DNA from: Achatina immaculata
Taxonomy: Eukaryota; Mollusca; Gastropoda; Stylommatophora; Achatinidae
DNA: 64,000 nt
Assembly (NCBI GenBank): GCA_009760885.1
Contig: CM019704.1
Span: 11,864,303 to 11,928,302 of the forward strand
Reading direction: 5' to 3'
Part shown: positions 12,546 through 23,924 of the stretch, one piece after another
Position numbering within the stretch: the stretch's first letter is position 1
Layout: each line of letters begins with the position of its first letter
Position numbers and translations under genes: made by a program
The notes under the pieces: model-generated
Seen by the model: the letters and a program-made list of their open reading frames with translations, nothing else
What the model was told of the DNA's origin: nothing
The model's database searches: none

Positions 12546-12565
12546 TCAATGTAATGACAGATCGC

Positions 12566-12750
12566 AGGACAACTTGAACAAGACACCAACAACTTGGACA
12601 AGACACCAACAATTTGGACAAGTTACCAACAGTTTGGACAAGACACCAACAACTTGGACAAGACACCAACAATTTGGACAAGACACCAGCAATTTGGACA
12701 AGACATCAATAACTTGGACAAGATACCAACAATTTGGACAAGACACCTGT
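12566..12750. repeat. 20-bp minisatellite array (first block)
   Basis: About nine copies of acaccaacaacttggacaag, alternating acttgg and atttgg. The same unit recurs at 15505-15612, about 2.75 kb away, with a family A LINE copy and purine-rich sequence between the two. Confidence 0.94.
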
Positions 12751-13059
12751 AGCATGGCCTTGTAAGTAATGGTTATAGTTATTATTATTATTATTATTCT
12801 TAATGAATATGATTATGAAAATATACTGTAAACAAAATAGTAACATCGAATAGCGACAGAGAAAAGTAGGTAGGAAAAAGATGAGAAAGGTATAAAACTT
12901 CCATGACACTAGAACAAGACGCGGACAAAAGTAAACAGTGGAAACAGTGAATAGAAAAAGACGAGACTCGATGACGCTGAGATATAGGTAATACAAAGGG
13001 AGGACGCCAGAAACTAGGATGGTCCAGAGATACCTAAGCGGTGACTGGACGATGACACG
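12751..13059. other. Purine-rich unique sequence (left part)
   Basis: After a short (tta)n run at about 12780-12797, this sequence is unique and A/G-rich. Its composition continues on the far side of the LINE at 14218. Removing the LINE and one copy of its target duplication joins the two halves smoothly. No gene is recognised. Confidence 0.6.
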
Positions 13060-13067
13060 TGTAAACA
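13060..13067. repeat. Target-site duplication, left copy
   Basis: TGTAAACA immediately next to the (attc)n tail of the LINE copy. The identical octamer is at 14210-14217, at the other end of the element. Confidence 0.8.
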
Positions 13068-14209
13068 ATTCATTCATTCATTCATTTGCATGTCCCCTGC
13101 GAAACTTTGCCTCCCAAACAGTACTCCTGTAGGCCTCTCGGTTGTGAGCAAGATGGCCTGCTGCTGTTGCATCCATTTCCAGATCGTCAACGATGTCTTG
13201 CAGCCATCTTCGTCTTGGTCTTCCTCTTTTTCTTTTTCTCATTATGTATCCTTCTAATACGGTCTTCTCTAAATTATCATGACGTTTAATGTGTCCAAAA
13301 TATTTCAGTTTTCTCTCTTTAATCCTCTTCACTAGCCAGCCTTCTTCAATATTAAGCTCTTTTAGTATAGATATATTTGTTCTTTTTTGTGTCCACGATA
13401 TTTGGAGAACTCTTCTGTAGCATTTACATTCAAAGGCATTTATGTGTTTCTCAGCTGGTTTGTTAAGTGTCCAGGTCTCACAGGCATATGTTGAGATGGG
13501 AAAGATGCATGCCCTTAAAAATCTTATTTTTGTGGTTCTGTCTGCTCCTCTCCACAGACTCTTTATTTGTTTTACTTTCTGAAGAGCGATAGATGTCCTC
13601 CTTTTAATTTCCCTCATTGTATCTCCATTATTAGTTAGTAGTGATCCAAGATATTCAAAACTCTCCACTTCTTCCAGTTTTTCCTCATTGATACATATTT
13701 CAGTTGCCTTGTTTGTTTTGTCAGTTGTCATCAATTTAGTTTTCTTTGCATTAAGATAGAGGTTCTGCTCTTCGCTGTTCTTGCGGACTGACATAATTAG
13801 TTTTTCCATTCCTTTTTGTGTTGTGGACAGCAATACTGTGTCATCAGCATATCTAATCTCTGGTATTTCATAACCTCCAACTGTTATGGCATCGTAATAT
13901 TCTTTGTCTATATCTTCTCTAACATTCCTCATTATATTTTCAGTATACAAGTTAAATAAGTGGGGTGACAATATGTACCCCTGACGGACCCCTTGTTTTA
14001 TGTCAAACCAACTTGTTGTTTCACCATTTATTCTTACTGCTGCCTGTTGGTCTAGATACAGCAGTGATGTTAATTGTATCAAATGTGTTGGAAATCCCAT
14101 TTTTTTTCCATTATTTCCCAAAGTTTCTGGTGTTGTACACAATCAAATGCCTTTGAGTAGTCTATAAAGGATAAATATAGATTCACATTAAACTCTCTGC
14201 ATTTCTCTA
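13068..14209 (-). mobile_element. LINE family A, 5'-truncated copy with target duplication
   Basis: Non-LTR retrotransposon on the minus strand, ending in a (GAAT)n tail at 13068-13085. Its 5' end is truncated inside the reverse transcriptase domain at 14209. The eight-base TGTAAACA flanks both ends, which is direct evidence of target-primed insertion. Only the RT palm and the C-terminal region remain (about 1.14 kb). Related copies lie at 43051-44524, 46920-47855 and 51930-52659. Clade assignment is uncertain; the short tetranucleotide tail and GRPRRRW C-terminal motif resemble RTE/L2-type elements. Confidence 0.9.
13078..14209 (-). pseudogene. LINE family A reverse transcriptase fragment
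   Basis: The sense strand opens with IEKCREFNVNLYLSFIDYSK and AFDCV, which carries motif A with the catalytic aspartate in FIDYSKAFD. It continues with GVRQGYILSPHLF (motif B region) and YADDTVLL (motif C). The C-terminal half has CETWTLNK and KRGRPRRRW, typical of LINE C-termini. A one-base frameshift at the T8 run (14100-14107) separates the first 35 or so codons from the rest. Downstream of it the frame is open for about 350 codons to a stop at 13078-13080. The intact length suggests a fairly recent copy. No endonuclease remains, so it cannot act by itself. Confidence 0.9.
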
Positions 14210-14217
14210 TGTAAACA
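14210..14217. repeat. Target-site duplication, right copy
   Basis: TGTAAACA, identical to 13060-13067, adjoining the truncated 5' end of the family A LINE. Confidence 0.8.
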
Positions 14218-15504
14218 CTAGAAAAGACGAATAGAAGAACAGCCACAATGAAAAAGCCAGGACACAATAAAATCTCTGACATGAAAGAGCAAGATAATGA
14301 CAATTGTATAGACGAAACTGACACAGACTGAGACGCGTTAGGACGCGATTGCACACGGTTTTTATAGAAAAGAGTGACCAACTCGGCCAGCTGACCAATT
14401 AAATATTTAGAGGTATTGGACAATTAACTTATGAGAGATAAGTCACAGGGCAGTTTGAATGACGGACAATCAGAGCGCTGATGGGAACCAGTGGACATCT
14501 GAAGGGTGGAGCCAAAATACTTATTGGTTAATCCGTCAAGCTGGACTTGAAGATAAAAAGGTGAGCTTAGGGACCAAGAAAAACCAAGAAGAAAGATGAC
14601 GAAGAGGTACGGAAGTCCTGGAGAGAAGAGACTGAGAAGAGGGCCTGAAGACGGAAAGATAGACAATCAGAAAACCAAGTAGGACGAAGAAGTACAAAAT
14701 AAGGAAGAAATACGGAAGTACAGGAGAGAACCAAGAAGTACGGAAGTAGAAGAGGGAGGAGACAAAGAAGGGAGATTGTCAGAACACCGTCGGTCCGGTA
14801 AGTAGCGATTGACCAGAACTACAAGAAGGATGATCAGTGCACATGGGCAGTCAAGAGTGAAGAAGGAAGGTCTGACCAGAACAGCCAAGAAGCCATCAGA
14901 TGAGAGATAAGAATAGAAGTCCAGAGAAGAGGCAAGTAGACTTTGCTCGTTAGTACACTGCGATTGAGAGACGGCAGAGGAAGACTGTCAGAAGAAATCA
15001 GAAGACAGACAAGAGAAGAAAGAGGATAAAACGATGTCTCTAGTGTTCGACGGAAAATGGTTTTCAAGTGATTCAAGTGATTAAGAAGAATTGACACTTT
15101 TGACAATTTTAGTACAGTGATTTTAGACGAGAAACTAGTTGACTACGTATTGCAAATGTGATATAATACTGAGATAGGAAATGTTCTCGTATCAAGTGTA
15201 GAATATTGTGAATTTGAGAAACTGAGAAATGCTGCATGTAGAATATGATAGAGTTTGATATTGTGAACAAATAATTAAGCAATTCAATTCAAGTGATGTT
15301 ATCAACTTTACATCTTGAACTTATTTGTTAGAATAAATGAATTCGAGGAACATTTCATCGGACTTGCTCTAGATTTAGTGAAGTGGTAATGTTTTGTGAA
15401 ACCTATGAGGTTTCAAAGAGCACCTGTAAGATTCAGTACTATAGAACTATTCTACAATATGGAACTAGTCAGAAATATATGATTCATAGTCTACAATATT
15501 ATAC
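14218..15504. other. Purine-rich unique sequence (right part)
   Basis: A long A/G-rich stretch to about 15110, with several gtacggaagt-type short repeats near 14610-14750, then AT-rich unique sequence. It continues the sequence interrupted at 13060. Minus-strand frames of 63-114 codons have only Ser/Leu/Phe-rich pyrimidine-driven composition. No element or gene is recognised. Confidence 0.5.
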
Positions 15505-15612
15505 TCCAACAACTTGGACAAAACACTAACAAATTGGACAAGACACCAACAACTTGCACAAGACACTAACAACTTGGACAAGACACCAACAACTTGCACA
15601 AGACACTAATAA
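15505..15612. repeat. 20-bp minisatellite array (second block)
   Basis: About five copies of the same 20-bp unit as at 12566-12750, with lacttgcac-type variants (acttgcacaag). It may be a fragment of an array once continuous with the first block, or an independent seeding. Confidence 0.9.
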
Positions 15613-16115
15613 CTGGCGAAAACGCGACAGGTGCAGACCACAATGCTGACTCGTGACCGTAGAAAGATAACGCGAGGTCTGGCGAGATGTGATGAGGATC
15701 ACACAACAGCCGAGCTGTAATTTGTTGCTGAAGCGGAATCTCAGTGGAAGGTAGACCAAGGTGTTCCGGACAGCCCGCGATTTTGTGAGTGAGCGCACAG
15801 ATGTGATCACTTGAACGACGCCAAGACACCGTGACTTCCTGGCTTGTGACGCAATTTTGCCACGTCAAACCTTAGGGATAAAAACAAACATGGCGACTAC
15901 TGTAGGCGAGGACTGAACACAAGGAGAAACTAGCAGAATATTTTGTGGGGACGAGGAAGGCAGTGACGTCCAGTGAGCAGGATCAAAGAGACGTAGGTGA
16001 ACCACGAGAAAAGAGGGAAAGACATCAAAAGATAAAGAAGAAATAAAGAATGAAGCAGAATCGGAAGATAACAACAAAAATGTGTGCCTTTCCTTCTCTA
16101 ACATTTTCCCGGAAA
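15613..16115. other. Unique region
   Basis: About 0.5 kb of complex, moderately GC-rich sequence between arrays. aaacatggcgac at 15887-15898 resembles a YY1-type start-site element, but the ATG frame stops after seven codons. No domain is recognised in 79-100-codon minus-strand frames. Confidence 0.4.
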
Positions 16116-16119
16116 CTGA

Positions 16120-16565
16120 TATGTTTTAAAAATAAGTATCTGTCAGATTCAAGTATATTTCTGTCACAATATAGTAACATGAAAAATTGCTTCAGCTACA
16201 GTATAATACCATATGTAAAAATGCTCCTGTCACAATAAAGTATCACATGAAAAATGTGTCACATCATAGTTTCATATGTAAAAATATTTCTGTTACAATA
16301 AAGTATATGTAAAAAAATGCTTCTGCCACAATATAGTATCACATTTAAAAATGTTTCTGCCACATTACAGTATCATATGTAAAGATGTTTCTATCACAAT
16401 ATAGTATCATATGTAAATCGCTTCTGTCACAATAAAGTATCATATGCATGCATTCTTCTGTCACAATATAGTATCATATGTTAAAATCCTTCTGTCACAG
16501 TATAGTATCATATGTAAAAATGTTTCTGTCACACTATAGTATATGTGTTAAAAAATGCGTCTTTC
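16120..16565. repeat. 34-bp minisatellite array (left part)
   Basis: About 13 copies of a 34-bp unit containing tgtcacaatatagtatcata then tgtaaaaatgcttc. The array resumes at 17900 after the mariner relic, so the transposon entered an existing array. Confidence 0.93.
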
Positions 16566-16705
16566 ACAACATTCTGCTAGTTTAGAAAATAATGCATCAC
16601 ATTTTTTTCAGCTAATTATGAAAATGAAGCATGCAGTTTTGTATACTTTAAATATGGCACGTGCCGATTGTGTGAACCAGATTGCATCACAACCAGCAAA
16701 AGAAT

Positions 16706-17794
16706 ATGGCTGCCCTAACCGCTGAAATGGGACGTGCTGGCAACTTGCGGTATAAGCAGCTAATTATGATAGAAGTTCTCGTTACAGAGAAGGAAACTGT
16801 TGTGAACATTCACAAGCGTCTATGTGATGTGTATGGAAGTTTTGCAGTCGACAGGAGTACAGTCAGTCGCTGGGTTCAGAGAATCAAAGAATCAATAAGT
16901 GGAGATAAGGAGTTGCATGATCGGCCGCGCTGTGGACGTCCTGCCACAGCCACCAAGGCAGACATGTTGAAATGCACTGAGGGCATTATTCTTACTTATA
17001 GGCGTATCACTACTCAACAATTGGCCTTAAAGCTGTCAGTCACCAATGGTAGTGCAACTGCAGTTATAAAAGCTCTAGGATTTTCTAAGGTTTGCGCAAA
17101 ATGGGTTCCTCAAAGTCTCACAAACGACCATCGATTGCAAAAAAAAGCAATTTCTTCTGAATGATTGGATCATTTCAATGCTGAGGGAGAGAACTTTTTG
17201 GTTAAGATCGTAACAGGTGACGAAACTTGGGTACATCATTTTGAACCTGAGACAAAAAGAAAGTCACTGAAGTGGCATCATCTGCAATCACCACGAAGAA
17301 AGAAATTCAAGACAACTCCTTCAGCTGGAAAGGTCATGATCACTGTCTTTTGGGACATGGAAGGTGGGATTCTTGTGCATGTTATGTCAAGAGGAGAGAC
17401 AACCAATTCGCAAGCTTACATTAAGACATTGAAAAAACTCAATTAACGTTTTCGCAGAGTTCGGCCCCACAAGAATCCAGCAGACTTGCTTCTCCTTCAC
17501 GACAATGTGCGCCCTCACACAAGTCTGGCAACACGGGAAGCAATCACCAAATTGGGTTGGACTGTACTACTCTATCCACTCTATAGTCCCTATTTGGCAC
17601 TCTCTGATTTCCATCTGTTTGGTCCACTTAAAGATGCACTCCAAGGAGTAAGATTTGAAGATGACGAAGGAGTGATTCATGCACCAAAGAAATGACTATA
17701 TAATCAAGAGAAAATCAGGTATGAGCTATGAATACATGCACTTGTTTCACGCTGGCGTAAAGCCGTACAAGTTGATGGGGATTATGTTAAATAA
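16706..17794 (+). pseudogene. Mariner transposase (DD34D), four in-frame stops
   Basis: From ATG at 16706 a single reading frame of about 362 codons can be followed to TAA at 17792-17794, with no frameshift. It is broken by TGA 17162, TAA 17444, TGA 17693 and TGA 17729. The N-terminal part has paired helix-turn-helix features (VDRSTVSRWVQRIKES) and a GRP linker (RPRCGRPATA). The catalytic triad is preserved: D in TGDETWVHHF, D in LLHDNVRPH, and D in LALSDFHLF with 34 residues between the last two. YSPDLAPSD is altered to YSPYLALSD, but the third catalytic Asp is kept. Length is slightly above the usual 345 or so residues. The family catalyses cut-and-paste transposition at TA; this copy cannot make a full protein. 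Confidence 0.93.
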
Positions 17795-17869
17795 TACAGA
17801 TGTTTACATGATATATCCATGTATATTGTGTATAAATTGCATGCATTTTGAATAACCAGCTCCAGATTT

Positions 17870-17899
17870 ACTTTCATTACTTTCACAACACCCCTCGTA
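17870..17899 (-). repeat. Mariner right terminal inverted repeat
   Basis: The outer bases read on the minus strand are TACGAGGGGTGTTGTGAAAG, followed inward by TAATGAAAGT. Array sequence (gtatcatatg) begins directly after the TA. The left partner repeat is absent. Confidence 0.75.
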
Positions 17900-18355
17900 G
17901 TATCATATGTAAAAAAAAATTACTTATGTCACAATAAAGTGTCATATGTAAAAACTCTTTTGTCAAAAATTAATATCATACGTAAAATGCTTCTGTCACA
18001 ATAAAGTATCATGTGATAAAAAGTTTCTGTCACAATATAGTGTCGTATGTAAAAAAATTTTTTTCTGTCACAATATACTATAATATGTAAAAAAAGACTT
18101 GACTCTGTCGCAATATTGTATCATATGTAAAAATGTTTCTGCCACAATATGGTATCATATGTAAAATACTTCTGCCATAGCATAGTATCATATTTCAAAA
18201 TGCTTCTGTCAGAATATAGTATCATATGTAAAATAAATAGATTCTGTCACAATATAGTATAATATGTAAAAAAATTGATTCTGTCGCAATATAGCATCAT
18301 AGGTAAAAATGTTTCTGCCACAATATAGTATCATATGCCAAAATGCCTCTGTCAC
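17900..18355. repeat. 34-bp minisatellite array (right part)
   Basis: About 13 further copies of the 34-bp unit seen at 16120-16565, with variable A runs in the tgtaaaaaat segment. Two degenerate copies include a cattct/gattct variant. Confidence 0.92.
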
Positions 18356-18639
18356 ACAGACAAAACAAGAATTTAAAAAAAAAACCCTAAACAAAACAGA
18401 AAACGTTGAAAAAAGAGAAACATAGGCAAAATAGAAACATAGACACAAGAGAAACTTAGACAAAAGAGAAACGTAGACACAAGGGAAGCAATTACTGCTG
18501 TCACTTGTTAGCTTGTTTGTGTGTGTGTGTGTGTGTGTAACTGTTTGTGTAAGTGTGCGCGCGATTGAGTGAGTGAGTGAGTGTTATTCTCCTGCTCATT
18601 ATTTGATGTATTAGTATTGGCTGTTATTAGGGAACATTA
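18356..18639. repeat. Short simple repeats
   Basis: A short A-rich repeat of agaaacatagacacaagaga type (18360-18480), then (gt)n at about 18517-18538 and (gtga)n at about 18565-18583. No gene is visible. Confidence 0.8.
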
Positions 18640-19145
18640 TATAAGGAAGAATGTGTGTTTCTGTAATATATCGAATGAAACTATGTATGATAATATCTGT
18701 AACATTATGTACGATAATATGTGTAACATTCTGTATACTACTACGTGTAATATTATGTACGATAATACGTGTAGCATTATGTACGATATGTCTAACATTA
18801 TGTCCGATATTACGTGTAACATTATGTACGATATTATGTGTAATATATATGTACGATAATATACGTAACATCATGTATGATAATATGAGTAATATTATGC
18901 ATGATATTCTGTGCAACAAAATGTGTGACATTATATGTACCATTATGTATGATAATATTTGAAACATTACGTGTAACATTGTATTTGATTATATGTGTAA
19001 CATTGTGTATGGCACTGTGTGTGATAATATGTGTTATATTATGTATGATAATATGTGTTATATTATGTATGATATTACGTGTTACATTATGTATGATATT
19101 ACGTGTAACATTGTGTATGATATTATGTTTGAAATTATGTTTTGA
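18640..19145. repeat. 24-bp minisatellite array
   Basis: About 21 copies of a 24-bp unit with core acattatgtacgataatatg. Since 24 is eight codons, frames of 82-122 codons are open on both strands. These encode only the repeat (Cys/Ile/Met-rich). Confidence 0.93.
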
Positions 19146-19194
19146 TTGATATTACACATGACATGTGCGTATAAGGTGTAATATTTCTTTTAAA

Positions 19195-22100
19195 GGCTAA
19201 AAAATTATAGGGACAATAGTGATCCCTGCCAAATTAGTCAGACTATATCTGTTAATAGGGACAATAGTGATCCCTGTCACGTTAGTCAGACCAGATCTGT
19301 TAATAGGGACAATAGTGATCCTTGCCACGTTAGTCAGACCAGATCTGTTAATAGGGACAACAGTGATCCCTGCCACGTTAGTCAGACCAGATCTGTTAAT
19401 AGGGACAATAGTGATCCCTGCCAAATTAGTCAGACTATATCTGTTAATGGGGACAATAGTGATCCCCGCTACATTAGTCAGAGTAGATCTGTTAATAGAT
19501 ACAACTGTGATCTCTGCCACGTTAGTCAGATTAGGTCGATTAATCTGTTAATAGTGATAATATTGATCCCTCCCACGTTAGTCAGACTATATATGTTAAT
19601 AGAGACAATAGTGATTCCTGCCACGTCAGTCAAACTAGTTCTTTTAATAGGGACAATAGTGATCCCTGCCACCTTAGTCAGAATAAATCTATTAATAGGG
19701 ACAGTAGTGATCCCTGCCAATTTAGTCAGATAGATCTATTAATAAGGAGAATAGTGATCCCTGCCACAGTAGTCAGACTAGATCTGTTAATCTAGACAAT
19801 AGTGATCCCTGCCACGTTACTTAGACTAGATCTGTTAATCTAGACAATAGTGATCCCTGTCACATTAGTCGGACGAAATCTGTTAACAGGGACAATAGTG
19901 ATCCCTGCCAAATTAGTCAGACTAGATCTGATAATAGTGGCAATAATGATACCTACCACATTAGTCAGGCTAGATATGTTATTGGGGAAAATAGAGATCC
20001 TTTCCGCTTTAGTCAGACTAGATCTGTTAATAGGAACAATCGTGATCTCTGCCACATTAATCAGTCTAAATCTTTTAAGAGCGACAATATTTATCCCTGT
20101 CACATTAGTCAGACTAGATCTGTTAAGGGTGACAATAGTGATACCTATCACATTAGTCAAATAGACCATTTAATTGGGACAATAGTGATCCCTGCCATAG
20201 TAGTCAGACTAGATTTGTTAATATTTACAATAGTGTTCCCTGCACATTAGTCAGACGAGATCTGTTAAACGGGACAATAGTGATCCCTGCCTTATTTGTC
20301 AGATAGAGCTTTTAATGGGGACAAAAGTGATCCCTGCCACATTAGTCAGACTAGATCTGTTAATGGTGACAATACTAATCCCTGCCACGTTAGTCGGACT
20401 AGACCTTTTAAGGGGGACAATAGTGATCTCTACAACTTTAACCAGACTAGATCTGTTAATATGGACAATAGTAATATCTGCCACGTTAGTCAGACTAGAT
20501 CTGTTAATGGGGACGGTAGTAATCTCTGCCACTTTAGTCATACTAGATGTGTTAACATTTGGACAACAATGATCTATGTGTAGGTAGTCTGGCTACGCCT
20601 GTTAGTATGGACAATACTGATCTATGCTACGTTATTAAGACTAGATCTGTTAATACACATTAGTGATCCCTGGCACGTTATTCAGAATAGATCTGTTTAT
20701 AGGGATAATAATGATCTCTGCGGCGCTAGTCAATCTAGATCTGTTAATGGGACAATAGTGATCCCTGTCACGTTAGTCAGACTAGTTCTGTTAATGGGGA
20801 CAATAGTGATCTCTTCCACTTTATTCAGACAAGGTTTGTTTATTGGGACAATAGTAATTCCTGCTACGTTAGACAGACTAGATGTATTAATGGGGAGAAT
20901 AGTTATCTCTGTCACGTTAGACAGACTATGTCTATTAATGTGCACAGTAGTGATCCTTGCCACGTTAGTCAAATTAGATCTATTAATGGGGACAATGATA
21001 ATCACTGTCACGTTAGTCAGACTAGTTCTGTTAATGTGGACAATAGTGATACCTGTGACGTCAGACAGACTAGATCTATTAATGGAGAAAATAGTGATCT
21101 CTGCACGTTAGACAGACTAGATCTATTAATGGAGAGAAAAGTGATCTCTGCACGTGAGACAGACAAGATCTATTAATAGAAAGAATAGTGATCTCTGCAT
21201 GTTAGACAGACTAGATCTATTAATGGAGAGAATAGTAATCCCTGCGACGTTAGTCAGGTAGCTCTGTAAATTGAGACAATAGTGATCCCTTCCCTGCCAC
21301 GTTAGACAGACTAGATCTGTTAATCGGAACAACAGTGATTCCTGCAATGTGAGTTAGGCTATATTTTTAACGGGGACAATAGTGATCCATGTCACGTTAG
21401 ACAGACTATATCTGTTAATGGGGACAATAGTAATCATTGCCACATTAGTCAGACTAAATCTGTTAATGGGGACAACAGTAATCCCTGCCACGTTACTCAC
21501 ACTTGATCTGTTAATGTGGAGAAATGGAATAACTGGAACGTTAGCCAGACTAGTTCTGTTAATAAGGACAATAGTGATCCCTGTCACGTTAGTCAGAGTA
21601 GATCTCGTAGCGGGGACAGTAGTGATCACTGCCACGTTAGTCAGATTAAACCTGTTAACGCAGACATTAGTGATCCCTGTCACATTAGTCAGACTAGTTC
21701 TGTTAATGAGGACAATAGTGACCCTGACACATTAGTCAGGCAAGGTCTGTTAATGGGGACAATAGTGATCTCGTCCACGTTAGTCCGACTAGTTCTGTTG
21801 ATGGAGACAATAGTGGTTTCTGCCTCGTTAGTCAGACTAGATCTGTTAATGGGGGCAGTGGTTAGACAGTCTAGATCTATTAATTAGAACAATAATGATC
21901 CCTGTCATGTTAGTCTGGCTAGTTGTATTAATGAGGACAATAGTTATCTCTGCCACATTATTAGACTAGCTCTGTAAACTGGGACAGTAGTGAGCCATGG
22001 CATGTTAGTCTGGCTAGGTCTGTTAATGGGGACAATAGTGATCTTTTCCCTGCCACATTAGACAGGCTAGATCTGTCAATCGAAAAATAGTGATCTCTGC

Positions 22101-22917
22101 CATGTTCGTCAGGCTAGATCTGTTAATGGGGATAATAGTGAACCCTACTACGTTAGATAATCTGGGTATGTTAATGGGGACAATAATGATACCTGCCATG
22201 TTAGTGATGCTAGATCTGTTAATGGGGGCATTAGTAATCCCTACTACATTGGTCAGACTGGATCTGTTTATGGGTTCAATTGTGATCCATGTCACTCTCA
22301 ACAGTCTAAATCTGTTAAGTGGGACAATAGTGATCTCTACCACGTTAGACAGACTAGATTTGTTAATGGGGACAATAGTGATCCCTGCCACGTTATTCAC
22401 ACTAGATCTGTTTATTTGGAGAAATGGGATCCCTGCAACGTTAGTCAGATAAGATCTATTAATAGGGACAATAATGATCCGCTCGCTATAGACAGAATAG
22501 ATCTGGTAATGTGGACAAAAGCGATCCCTGTCACGTTAGTAAAAGTAGATCTCTTAATGGGGACAACAGCGATCACTGCCACGTTAGTCTGGCAAGTTCT
22601 GTGAGAGTACAATAGTAATCTCTGCCACAGTGGAGAGACTAGATCTGTTAATGGGGACAATAGGGATCCCTGCCACGTTAGTCAGACTAGATCTGGTAAT
22701 GGAGACAATAGTGATCTCTGCCACATTACTCATATTAGTACTATTAATGAGGACACTAGTGATCCATGCCACGTTAGTCAGACTAGGTCTGTTAATGGCG
22801 ACAATCGAGGTCTCTGGCATGTTGGACATACAAGATATGTTAATGGGGACAATAGTGATCCCTGCCACGTTAGACAGACTAGATCTAGAGACAATAGTAA
22901 TCCCTACACATTAGTCA
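19195..22917. repeat. 48-bp minisatellite array
   Basis: About 77 copies of a 48-bp unit containing gacaatagtgatccctgcca and cgttagtcagactagatctg. Copies range from near identical (19200-19450) to quite diverged. Since 48 is 16 codons, open frames of 80-125 codons occur repeatedly on both strands. A partial longer period is visible: distinctive ggagaaatgg variants at 21518 and 22418 lie 900 bp apart. The array resumes for one copy after the LINE at 25641. Confidence 0.96.
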
Positions 22918-22919
22918 AG

Positions 22920-23917
22920 TTCAAAATAGCAACATGGAATGTTAGAACTTTATTCCAGGCTTGAAAATTAGAAAATGTAAAGAGGGAAATGGAATGGATG
23001 AAGACCAACATAATAGGAATGAGTGAAGTTAGATGGACAGGTGCAGGGAAGATAAACTCTGATAAATATACAATAATATATTCAGGAGGTGAGAAACATG
23101 AACGAGGAGTAGGAATAATAGTTGACGAACAAACGGCAAGGACAATTGTAGGATATTTGAACATCTCGGACAGAGTCCTGCTAGCCCAACTGAAAGGGCA
23201 ACCAATAAACATAAATATTGTACAAGTGTATGCTCCAATATCTGAAAGTTCTGAGGAAGATATACAGATATTTTATAATAACAGAGACAGCCCTAAAATA
23301 CACAAATTCACATGAAGTTACCATAGTCATGGGAGATTTTAATGCCAAAGTTGGTAAAGGAAGAACTTCAGACATCGTTGGTGACTATGGACTGGGGGGG
23401 AGGAATGACAGAGGTAGTAAATTAATTGAATGGGCAAGAATACACAGCATGGTTGTAGGAAACACCTGGTTTAAACAACATCCTCAAAGACTGGCAACGT
23501 GGTGCAGCCCCAACAAAAACCATGCCAGGAGCCGACTGCAATAGTGACCATGACCCAGTCTTTGGAAATTTTAGAATAAAGCTAAAGAAAGCAGGCAGAA
23601 AAGTGAGAAACATCAAACTGAATACAGAACTCCTTAAAAATGACCAAGAACTGCGAGAACAATACAAATGTATTATAACAAATAGATACAATGCAATAGC
23701 AAAGATAAATAGTATAGATGAACAATGGGCAATGTTAAGAGATTCGATCCACCAAACTGTTAAAGAGATAATACCACCAAAAAAAGAAGCCTCTAAAAAT
23801 AAATGGATGACAGACAACATCTTAGGACTGATGGACAAGAGGAGGAGGAGTAAAAATAACGAAGAAAAATATAGCAAGATGAATAAAAAAAATAAGACGC
23901 AAAGGAAGTGTGGTTAA
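22920..23917 (+). pseudogene. LINE AP-endonuclease domain (disrupted)
   Basis: Translation begins IATWNVRTLF, the usual start of this endonuclease, with a TGA at 22962. It continues with GMSEVRWTGAGK (catalytic Glu region), VQVYAPIS and, after a +1 shift near 23285, VMGDFNAKVG and GNTWFKQHPQRLATW. A further shift near 23515 leads to PGADCNSDHDPV, the C-terminal SDH motif. The stretch normally lying between the TW and GADC motifs (with an IDYI-type motif) is missing, so I infer an internal deletion of some 25 residues. The domain would nick target DNA; this one is non-functional. Confidence 0.87.
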
Positions 23918-23924
23918 ATGAACA

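Larger units (their letters stand above)
16570..17899 (+). mobile_element. Mariner-type DNA transposon relic
   Basis: A Tc1/mariner element inserted in the 34-bp array. The right end, read on the minus strand, is TACGAGGGGTGTTGTGAAAG, a mariner-like terminal inverted repeat ending at a TA dinucleotide (17898-17899) against array sequence. No matching repeat is found at the left, so the 5' end is lost or diverged. The left boundary is approximate, set by where array identity stops. The body is one transposase frame with nonsense mutations. The element is not autonomous. Confidence 0.9.

Noticed and set aside
16550..16700. Left terminal inverted repeat of mariner
   Set aside because: ctttcacaaca at about 16561 resembles the right-end sequence but is in the same, not inverted, orientation, and it is a variant of the flanking 34-bp unit.
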